DNA from: an uncultured Bacteroidales bacterium
Lineage (GTDB): Bacteria > Bacteroidota > Bacteroidia > Bacteroidales > UBA932
Direction: 5' to 3'
DNA length: 9,383 nucleotides
Assembly: GCA_946549475.1 (NCBI GenBank)
Contig: CAMNQO010000056.1
Location: 1-9,383, forward strand
The notes below the pieces were generated by a model that made no database searches, was not told where the DNA came from, and was given only the letters and a program-made list of their open reading frames with translations. Shown one piece after another: positions 1 through 6,441 of this stretch. Positions within the stretch are counted from its first letter, which is position 1. Each line of letters begins with the position of its first letter. Both the position numbers and the translations under genes were made by a program.

Positions 1-1
1 G

Positions 2-502
2 GCGAGCCGTGCCGCCCAGGAAGGCCGCGACTACCAGAAATACGAGGCGCAGAGCCTGATGAAAAAGACCGTCCAGGCCTATCCCGGCCAGGCCAACTGG
101 CTGCTGATGGGCGATACCAACGCCATTTCCCCGATTGACGAGCCTTATTACGACTACATCGAGGTCTATGCGGATTCCAAGACCAAGTGGATGTATGCCC
201 ATCAGGTCTTCCGTGACGCTTCTTACGGCCGTCAGTTGTATGACATGGTGCGGGAGGGCAAGGAGTCGCCCTATCAGGGTGAAGGCCGTTTCGTCACCTC
301 GACCGGCGGAGCCGGCCGCATCGACATCATGTATGGCAGCGAAGCGATGATGCGGCGTGTCACGACATTGTCCACGACCGTCAAGGACAAGTGGTCCAAC
401 CCCGTGGCGAGCGCCATTTTCGATCCCGAGACTGACTCCCAGCATTTCTATGATCCTTCCGATCACAGACCCATCCTCGTGGAATTTGACATGTCCAAAT
501 AA
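2..502 (+). CDS. Endonuclease/exonuclease/phosphatase (EEP) family protein, C-terminal part
   Basis: The reading frame is open from the left edge (codons from base 2), so the ATG at 59 is internal and the true start lies upstream. Three EEP (DNase I-like fold) landmarks are visible in order: a GDTNAIS motif at 110-130, matching the family GDxN motif that supplies catalytic Asp and Asn; a GRIDIMY motif at 314-334, matching the family RIDYI/V strand; and SDHRPILVEF at 458-487, the terminal SDH motif with the catalytic Asp-His pair. The protein ends just after this, as usual for the family. EEP members are metal-dependent phosphoesterases acting on DNA, RNA, sphingomyelin, inositol phosphates or other phosphodiesters; the substrate cannot be read from this fragment. 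The N-terminal half, including any signal peptide and the metal-binding Glu, is outside the window, so cell location is unknown. It lies 12 nt before the next gene and is probably co-transcribed with the SusCD system. Confidence 0.9.
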   Translation, partial: ASRAAQEGRDYQKYEAQSLMKKTVQAYPGQANWLLMGDTNAISPIDEPYYDYIEVYADSKTKWMYAHQVFRDASYGRQLYDMVREGKESPYQGEGRFVTSTGGAGRIDIMYGSEAMMRRVTTLSTTVKDKWSNPVASAIFDPETDSQHFYDPSDHRPILVEFDMSK

Positions 503-514
503 TACCGAGACATT

Positions 515-1783
515 ATGATGATGAAAAAACAGATTCTGACACTCTTGCGTCTGGCAGGACCCATCCTCCTGTTGATGCAGGCGGCTTGTACGAAAAAGGA
601 TCCGAACGCGCCGCGTGAAGAATACATCCGTGTTTACGATTCTCCGGCCTGTGAAGTCCCGGTAAGCAGTACTTCCATCGGCGTCAAAGGCGGAACGGCT
701 ACCTTATATATAAAGAGCAGCGTTCCCTTCACGGCCAAGTGGCAGGACGGCCAGGTCCCGGCCTGGGCCGACGTGACCGCTCCCCAACCTGTCTCCGACG
801 ATGTCTGGAAGATTGACATCACGGCAGACCGTATTTCCGACGAGGCGGTCTATGAACGCAGGAGCGGTGTGCTGATGCTGATGGCTCCGGATATCTACCT
901 GGGCAATTTCTTTGTCGTCAACCAGGGACTGACGGCCCGCATCGCCTGTGATTTCTCCTGGCTCAACGGCTCGGCCAAGCCGAACGAAACCATCAATGAC
1001 GTGCTGATGGAGAACTGGTCCAACGCCTGGAAGAACAGGGGATTCTCCTCTACGGTGATAGAGGGGCAGGAGAGTGCATGGGTCTATAGCAAGAACGGTT
1101 ATATCAAACTCGGCAGCAACGACTTTATGGGAGCCGACCTGCTGACGCCCCATACGGGATCTTTCCAGTACGACTCCCTGCTGGTCGTCTCTTTCAAAGC
1201 CGTCGTCCAGAACGGTCCCTCCGTCGGCGATTTCTATGCTGAAACCGAGCCGATCGACGGAGATGGTACGGATCCCGATCCCGGCCCCGGACCCGGACCG
1301 GACCCCGAGCCTGATCCCGAACCGGTGGATCCCGGTTCCTCTTCCGGTACGGAGCCGATTACGCCGATGCCTTCCATCGCCATCCGCCGTGCTCCCGCAT
1401 CCGTTGCGGATGTCGATGACAATACCTTGACGGTAGAGGTCATCGGAGGCGGCGTCATCCGCGAGACCGGGCTGACCCGCATCGTGCTGACGGATGTGCC
1501 GACCTATGACCGCAGCAGTTCCGCTTATCCCGAAGATATTTTCAAGGACGGCAGTTATCTGGTGTTTATCGCCAGTACGCCGGCCAATCCCATTACGACC
1601 AATACGACCATCCGTTTCATCGCCGGTTCCATGAACACGCAGCCGGCCCCGAAGTGCAGCCGTATCTTTATCGATGATTTGTATGTTTACCGCGTCAATG
1701 CCAGGACGGACGAAGATTTGTTCATCCTGAACGGCAGCAAGAGCGGACGCGACAAGGTATTGGGAGGTGCCACGGAGAACTGA
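515..1783 (+). CDS. Surface lipoprotein with BACON-like domain and linker-interrupted beta-sandwich
   Basis: A 422-residue predicted lipoprotein. A basic start and hydrophobic core lead to a lipobox-like MQAAC ending at Cys25; Lys-Lys-Asp follows the Cys. Residues about 45-139 resemble a BACON-like immunoglobulin-type module: GG near the first strand, a PAW motif, and a final strand ending in NQG. Residues about 145-247 and 282-405 look like two halves of one jelly-roll sandwich. The first half has WVYSKNGYIKLG and a TP turn; the last strand has IDDLYVY. Between them lies a Pro/Asp/Glu/Gly linker at about 248-281. The likely role is binding a ligand or scaffolding next to SusCD at the cell surface, like SusE/F or other surface binding proteins, but no specific family is certain. 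Three consecutive ATGs (515, 518, 521) could start the protein; only a weak GAGA precedes them, and 521 gives the commonest MKK start. The end is 2 nt from the susC-like ATG. Confidence 0.8.
   Translation: MMMKKQILTLLRLAGPILLLMQAACTKKDPNAPREEYIRVYDSPACEVPVSSTSIGVKGGTATLYIKSSVPFTAKWQDGQVPAWADVTAPQPVSDDVWKIDITADRISDEAVYERRSGVLMLMAPDIYLGNFFVVNQGLTARIACDFSWLNGSAKPNETINDVLMENWSNAWKNRGFSSTVIEGQESAWVYSKNGYIKLGSNDFMGADLLTPHTGSFQYDSLLVVSFKAVVQNGPSVGDFYAETEPIDGDGTDPDPGPGPGPDPEPDPEPVDPGSSSGTEPITPMPSIAIRRAPASVADVDDNTLTVEVIGGGVIRETGLTRIVLTDVPTYDRSSSAYPEDIFKDGSYLVFIASTPANPITTNTTIRFIAGSMNTQPAPKCSRIFIDDLYVYRVNARTDEDLFILNGSKSGRDKVLGGATEN
1271..1336 (+). repeat. Degenerate GATCCC/GGACCC-type repeat coding a Pro-rich linker
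   Basis: A low-complexity run built from GAT-CCC, GGC/GGA-CCC and GAG-CCT-like codon pairs, with GATCCCG occurring several times. It encodes alternating Pro with Asp, Gly or Glu from about residue 253 to 274 of the lipoprotein. Such tracts are known to change length by replication slippage; here the hexamer unit would keep the frame. It lies inside the gene, not between genes. Confidence 0.8.
1774..1777 (+). promoter_or_regulatory. Ribosome binding site GGAG for the SusC-like gene
   Basis: GGAG lies 8 nt before the ATG at 1786 and inside the last codons of the preceding lipoprotein gene. With only 2 nt between stop and start, it supports 1786 as the start and suggests coupled translation of the two genes. 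Confidence 0.6.
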
Positions 1784-1785
1784 TT

Positions 1786-4700
1786 ATGAAAAGATTATTC
1801 CAATATTCCATCGTCCTTGCGGCCGTTCTGCTGACAACGGCCCTGTCCGCTTCGGCGCAGAAGAAGACCGTTACCGGTACTGTGCTGGACAATGACAACC
1901 TCCCTCTGATCGGTGCCGCCGTCATGATAGGAAACGACGCTTCGACGGGCGTCATCACCGATATAGACGGCAATTTCACCATCCAGGCGCGTCCGTCCGA
2001 TGTCCTGACGGTCACCTATATCGGCTTTGCCAACCAGACGGTCACCGTCGGCAGCCAGACTCACCTCAATATCGTCCTCAGTCCCGACCAGAATGTATTG
2101 GAGGATGTGGTCGTCATCGGTTACGGCACGGTCAAGAAGTCCGACCTGACCGGATCCGTCGTCAATGTAAAGATGGGCGACATCAAGGATACGCCCGCCG
2201 TGTCCATCGACAATGCCCTCCAGGGCCGTATCGCCGGTGCGGACTTCATGTCCACCGACGGCGCGCCGGGCTCGACGGCTACCATCCGTATTCGTGGAAC
2301 GCGGTCCATCACGGCTTCCAATGAGCCGCTGATCGTCGTGGACGGCGTGATGGATGCCATCAACGACCTCAACGACATCAACTCCGACGATATCGCTTCC
2401 ATCTCTGTCCTGAAAGATGCTTCCTCCACGGCCATCTACGGGTCACGGGGAGCCAACGGTGTCATCATCATCACCACCAAGCAGGGCAGCGGCAGCGCCG
2501 GCAAGCCCAACATCACTTTCAAGGCCGATGTCGGCATTTCCTCCCTGCCGTCCAAACTCGACATCATGAATGCGGCCGAGTTTGCCATGTACCGCAATGA
2601 CTATGCTTACTTCGGCGGCGACCCTTACCACCAGGGCGTCGGGGCCACTTCTCCGCTTTCGGAATCGGTGTACAGCGATCCTTTCTCCCTCCAGGGGACG
2701 GACTGGATCGACGAAGTCACCCGTACGGCCGTCACGCAGAACTATGCCCTTTCGCTCTCCGGCAAGGGCGAGAAGGATTCGTATTACGCCTCCTTCTCCT
2801 ACAATGACACCCAGGGTATCATCCAGGATTCCGGCCAGAAGCGTTTCACGGGCCGTATCTCCTACGACCGCCAACTCTTCAAATGGCTCAAGGTCGGCTA
2901 TTCCGGTACCTATACCTTCCGCCACCAGGATATCGCCAAGGCTTCCATCGGCGGCACCTCCTACTGGAATGCGGCGCAGTACCTTTCTCCGCTCATCAAG
3001 CCGGGCGATTCCGAGAACCCCCTCTACGGCGGCGGCCAGCGCATCAACACCCCGCGCATGCTCATCGACCTGAACACCTATTATAAGGAATACCACTCCA
3101 CCAACCATTCCTTCAAGGTGGACATCAATCCTTTCAAGAATTTCAACATCAAGAGTACCTTCTCCTACTTCCTCTTCCAGCGCCATACCTACCGCTACTA
3201 CCCCGGAACGCTGCCCGCCAAGGGTGAGAACCAGGGAGGAGACGCCCTGCGGGAGGAGTATGACAACTACTCGATGTCCGACGAGACGACGGTGAGTTAT
3301 ACCTTCGACCAACTGGGCGACCACTCGCTCAACCTGCTCGCCGGCTTTTCCGCCTACAAGTCCGGCAACCACAATTTCACCCTTTCCGGCAGCGGCTATA
3401 TGGACGATGCCGTGATGTGGAACAACATGAACGCCGTGATCGACAAGGAGACCTATACGGCCGGTACTTCATACGCCTCCAAGACCAAGATGTCTTTCTT
3501 CGGCCGTGTGGACTACAACTACAAGTCCCGTTACTACATCACGGCGACCGGCCGTTTCGACGGAGCGTCCAACTTCGCGGACAACCACAAATGGGCCTTC
3601 TTCCCGTCCTGCGCGCTCCGCTGGAATGTCGCCAACGAGGAATTTCTCAAGGATGTGGACTGGATCGACGACCTCTCCATCCGCGGCAGCGCCGGTCTGA
3701 CCGGCAACGATGCCATCAGCGAATACCGTTCCCTGGCCGCCCTGTCCTCCACGACTTCCGGCTACCTCTTCGACGGCAGCCAGCCGGTGGCCTACTACCG
3801 CTCCCGTCTGGCCTCTCCGAACCTGACCTGGGAGAAGACGGCGCTGTACAATGTGGCTGCTGACCTGTCCTTCTTCAAAGGACGGCTCAATGTCACGGGC
3901 GAGTATTACTATTCCAGGACGACGGATCTGCTGCTGACCTTGCAGATGGCGACCCAGACTGGTTACTCCTCGCGTTACGGCAACATCGGCGTCACTTCCA
4001 ACAAAGGTGTGGAACTCTCCATCGACAGCCAGAACATCGTACACAAGAACTTCAGTTGGTCCACGACCCTGACCTTCTCCCATAACACCCAACTTGTCGA
4101 GGACATCGGTTCCGAAGATTTCGTGACGGCCTACTCCTCTCCGGGCAACAACCCCTACATGATGTACGGCTATGTGTCCGGCTATCCGCTCAACTCCCTC
4201 TGGGGTTTCAAATATGCGGGCGTATGGCACAACCAGAACGAAATTGACATCAATGCCGTCACCAAGACCTACGCCAGCGCATCCACCCAGTCCCTGGGCT
4301 ATGCCAAGTACTATGACATCAACCACGACGGTACGCTCAACCAGGAAGACCTCGTGTGGCAGGGCAGTGCGGACCCGTGGCTGTACGGCGGCATCCAGAA
4401 CAATTTTTATATTTTCGGTCTCAAGGTGGGCATGTATTTCGCCTATTCTTTCGGCGGCAAGATTTACAACTTTTCCGAAATCTATATGGCCGGTTCCACT
4501 TTCACGAATCAGTACCGCTATATGCTCAACTCCTGGCATCCCGTCCGCAATCCGGATTCCAACCTCCCCCGCGCGGGCAGCGTCGATACCGGCCTGCCGA
4601 GCGACTTCATGATTTACGACGCGTCCTATATCCGCTTCAAGACCCTGAGCCTGAGTTATACTTTCGACTTGTCCAAGAAGGTCAAATGGCTCCGGGATAT

Positions 4701-4863
4701 CACGCTTACGGCCGTGGGAGACAACCTCTTCCTCTGGAAGAACTACAACGGTTTCGATCCGGACGTCTCCAGCGAGGGGACTTCGTCCACGCTCCGGCGT
4801 GCCGACATCGGAGCCTATCCGAAAGCCCGGACATTTACTTTCAGTATTCAAATCAGATACTAA
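1786..4863 (+). CDS. SusC/RagA-family TonB-linked outer membrane transporter
   Basis: A 1025-residue TonB-dependent transporter of typical SusC length. A Sec signal peptide ends at ASA before Gln25. Residues about 28-101 form a carboxypeptidase-regulatory-like beta-sandwich (VTGTVLDN at its start, DIDGNFTI inside). The TonB box region is EDVVVIGYGT at 106-115. The plug follows to about 235 and contains TIRIRGTRS, LIVVDGV and the hallmark GSRGANGVIIITTKQG at 219-234. The rest is a 22-strand-type barrel, ending in an RTFTF strand and the C-terminal aromatic Tyr1025. An EF-hand-like loop, DINHDGTLNQED (844-855), is of the kind common in SusC proteins. It should import a ligand captured with the SusD partner encoded next. 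There is no STN domain after the signal peptide, so it is unlikely to signal directly to an anti-sigma factor. The substrate cannot be told from sequence alone. Confidence 0.97.
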   Translation: MKRLFQYSIVLAAVLLTTALSASAQKKTVTGTVLDNDNLPLIGAAVMIGNDASTGVITDIDGNFTIQARPSDVLTVTYIGFANQTVTVGSQTHLNIVLSPDQNVLEDVVVIGYGTVKKSDLTGSVVNVKMGDIKDTPAVSIDNALQGRIAGADFMSTDGAPGSTATIRIRGTRSITASNEPLIVVDGVMDAINDLNDINSDDIASISVLKDASSTAIYGSRGANGVIIITTKQGSGSAGKPNITFKADVGISSLPSKLDIMNAAEFAMYRNDYAYFGGDPYHQGVGATSPLSESVYSDPFSLQGTDWIDEVTRTAVTQNYALSLSGKGEKDSYYASFSYNDTQGIIQDSGQKRFTGRISYDRQLFKWLKVGYSGTYTFRHQDIAKASIGGTSYWNAAQYLSPLIKPGDSENPLYGGGQRINTPRMLIDLNTYYKEYHSTNHSFKVDINPFKNFNIKSTFSYFLFQRHTYRYYPGTLPAKGENQGGDALREEYDNYSMSDETTVSYTFDQLGDHSLNLLAGFSAYKSGNHNFTLSGSGYMDDAVMWNNMNAVIDKETYTAGTSYASKTKMSFFGRVDYNYKSRYYITATGRFDGASNFADNHKWAFFPSCALRWNVANEEFLKDVDWIDDLSIRGSAGLTGNDAISEYRSLAALSSTTSGYLFDGSQPVAYYRSRLASPNLTWEKTALYNVAADLSFFKGRLNVTGEYYYSRTTDLLLTLQMATQTGYSSRYGNIGVTSNKGVELSIDSQNIVHKNFSWSTTLTFSHNTQLVEDIGSEDFVTAYSSPGNNPYMMYGYVSGYPLNSLWGFKYAGVWHNQNEIDINAVTKTYASASTQSLGYAKYYDINHDGTLNQEDLVWQGSADPWLYGGIQNNFYIFGLKVGMYFAYSFGGKIYNFSEIYMAGSTFTNQYRYMLNSWHPVRNPDSNLPRAGSVDTGLPSDFMIYDASYIRFKTLSLSYTFDLSKKVKWLRDITLTAVGDNLFLWKNYNGFDPDVSSEGTSSTLRRADIGAYPKARTFTFSIQIRY

Positions 4864-4866
4864 TAT

Positions 4867-4873
4867 GGAGGAG
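4867..4873 (+). promoter_or_regulatory. Ribosome binding site GGAGGAG for the SusD-like gene
   Basis: A strong purine-rich GGAGGAG lies 6 nt before the ATG at 4880. It fixes that ATG as the start, not the in-frame ATGs at 4799 (inside the SusC gene) or 4865 (overlapping the site itself). Confidence 0.75.
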
Positions 4874-4879
4874 AAAACG

Positions 4880-6424
4880 ATGAAAAAGAGAATTGCTTTA
4901 TTTGCCTTTGCCCTCGCGCTCTCTTTCCAGGCCTGTTCCCTGAAAGAAGACACCTCATCCCTTTCCACACCGGACAACTCGTTCCGCAATTTTGCCGAAT
5001 GTCAGGCGATTGTGAACGGATGCTATATGCCCATCAAGTCCATTTATACCTTTACCTACATGATCATCACGGAATGTCAGACCGACATTTCGCGTATCTA
5101 CTCCGGAACGCTCGACTCCCGGCTCGACATTTCGCCGGCTTTGCCGCGTTTCGGCGCCACGGTATGGACCCAGGGCTACCAGGGCGTGCAGCGCTGCAAC
5201 TTTGCCATCCGGGGCATCGAAAGTTCGTCCGGCATTTCCGATCTCCAGCGTGCACAACTTCTCTGCGAAGCCAAGACCCTGCGGGCATTCTATTACTACA
5301 CCCTGACCTGCATGTTCGGCAATGTGCCCTTCTATTTCGATGACGTTGCGGATCATGAGACCATGGACCGCATCGCCGTCCTTCCGAGGATGAGTGCCGT
5401 CGAGACCCGCAAGGCCTGTATCGAAGACTTGCAGGAGGTGGCCCCGAAGGTCAGCCAGACCCGCACCAGCGACAATGCCGGTGCCCGCCTGGGGGCTGCG
5501 GCGGCCTGGATGCTCATCGGCAAGATGGCCATGTGGAACGCGACCAAGGACGATCCTTCCCGCAAGGAATCCTGGTACAACACGGCGGTCGCGGCGCTGG
5601 AACACCTCGAGGCCATCTACGGAGACCTTTCCGAATACGATTACGGTTTCAACGCCACCTTCCGCAACAAGAACACGCCGGAGTCCATCATGGAGGTCCA
5701 GCATGTGTATGTGCAGGGCGGTCTGGCCTATACTTCCAATGTGGCGGCCATCTGCACCCCCACCTGCCGGAAAATCACCAGTCCCGAGGGTACGGTCATC
5801 GGTGCGACCTTCGACGGCGTGGAAATCCCCGAACTGGGCTACGAATGTACGATCTGGACGGCGATGCGTCCCAACACCTATTTCAGCCAGGGCTTGCAGA
5901 CCAAACTGGGCAAGGATATCCGCAAGAATTACAACATGGCCTGGGAGTACAACGGACAGGCTTTCTCGGATGTCAACACCACCCCCTGGCCGGGCCCCAA
6001 GTTCTGGTGTCCGAACATGGTGACCACCCAGGACGGCAACAATTACAAGGTCTTCCGCTATGCGGACGCCCTGCTGATGCTTTCCGAGTGCTGGTTTTAT
6101 CTGGGGGACAATGACAAGTCCATCGCCTACCTCAACAAGGTCCGCGCCCGTGCCCAGACCGGGGACTATGTCTATCGTACCCAGGCCCGTCTGGAGGATG
6201 AAATCCGCAGCGAACGCGCCCGCGAACTCTACGGCGAGTTCCAACGCAAGTTCGACCTGGTCCGCTGGGGGATCTGGTATGATGCCGTGCAGGAGAACAG
6301 CGACCATACGGCGATGAAGGAGGCCGCCCTTCCCTGCCACGAGTACTATCCCATCCCTGACAAGGAGGTGACCTATTCCAAAAACAACCTCGACAACAGC
6401 GAATACAAGAAGTACGGACTTTAA
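4880..6424 (+). CDS. SusD/RagB-family surface nutrient-binding lipoprotein
   Basis: A 514-residue SusD homologue of normal length, encoded 16 nt after the SusC partner. A lipoprotein signal (MKKRIALFAFALALSFQAC) ends at Cys19, followed by SLKEDT. The acidic residues close to the Cys fit a Bacteroidota surface-export signal. Family landmarks are clear: AKTLRAFYYYTLTCMFGNVP at 131-150 in the TPR region, YADALLMLSECWFYLGD at about 394-410, a helix with LNKVRARA, and ERARELYGEFQRKFDLVRWG at about 445-464. The C-terminus includes the family-typical YPIP motif. It should sit as a hinged lid on the SusC barrel and capture ligand for import. The ATG at 4880 is chosen because of the GGAGGAG before it and the canonical signal peptide it gives; an ATG at 4799 would add 27 unlikely residues. 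Nothing looks broken. Confidence 0.97.
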   Translation: MKKRIALFAFALALSFQACSLKEDTSSLSTPDNSFRNFAECQAIVNGCYMPIKSIYTFTYMIITECQTDISRIYSGTLDSRLDISPALPRFGATVWTQGYQGVQRCNFAIRGIESSSGISDLQRAQLLCEAKTLRAFYYYTLTCMFGNVPFYFDDVADHETMDRIAVLPRMSAVETRKACIEDLQEVAPKVSQTRTSDNAGARLGAAAAWMLIGKMAMWNATKDDPSRKESWYNTAVAALEHLEAIYGDLSEYDYGFNATFRNKNTPESIMEVQHVYVQGGLAYTSNVAAICTPTCRKITSPEGTVIGATFDGVEIPELGYECTIWTAMRPNTYFSQGLQTKLGKDIRKNYNMAWEYNGQAFSDVNTTPWPGPKFWCPNMVTTQDGNNYKVFRYADALLMLSECWFYLGDNDKSIAYLNKVRARAQTGDYVYRTQARLEDEIRSERARELYGEFQRKFDLVRWGIWYDAVQENSDHTAMKEAALPCHEYYPIPDKEVTYSKNNLDNSEYKKYGL

Positions 6425-6428
6425 TGAT

Positions 6429-6432
6429 GGAG
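6429..6432 (+). promoter_or_regulatory. Ribosome binding site GGAG for the DUF5689-type lipoprotein
   Basis: GGAG lies 9 nt before the ATG at 6442. Two earlier in-frame ATGs (6424, overlapping the SusD stop as TAATG, and 6427, abutting the site) would place it inside the gene. It favours 6442, which also gives the clean MKR signal peptide start. Confidence 0.55.
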
Positions 6433-6441
6433 CATAACAAG

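Noticed and set aside
59..502. ATG at 59 as the start of a complete small protein
   Set aside because: The frame is open back to the window edge, and the EEP motifs seen are those of the C-terminal half of a larger enzyme; the ATG has no convincing ribosome site.
700..716. AT-rich stretch TTATATATAAAG as a possible promoter
   Set aside because: It lies within the coding part of the lipoprotein gene, fits its reading frame, and no Bacteroidota -33 TTTG element was seen at the right distance.
1234..1482. Minus-strand frame with Ser-Gly/Pro-Gly repeats
   Set aside because: It is only the reverse complement of the low-complexity linker tract of the real plus-strand gene.
4315..4350. EF-hand-like loop DINHDGTLNQED in SusC as a new calcium-binding feature
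   Set aside because: This loop type is common in SusC-family proteins at this position, so it is noted in the gene entry only.
4799..4879. ATG at 4799 or 4865 as the SusD start
   Set aside because: Using 4799 overlaps the SusC gene and destroys the lipoprotein signal peptide; 4865 overlaps the ribosome site. The GGAGGAG at 4867-4873 points to 4880.
3469..4989. Long minus-strand open frame (506 codons) opposite the SusC gene, with similar ones at 4955-6340, 6421-7806 and 2443-3372
   Set aside because: They lie antisense to clearly recognised genes. Their translations are Gly/Val/Arg/Asp-rich with no recognisable domain, and C/G-biased third codon positions naturally suppress stops on the opposite strand.
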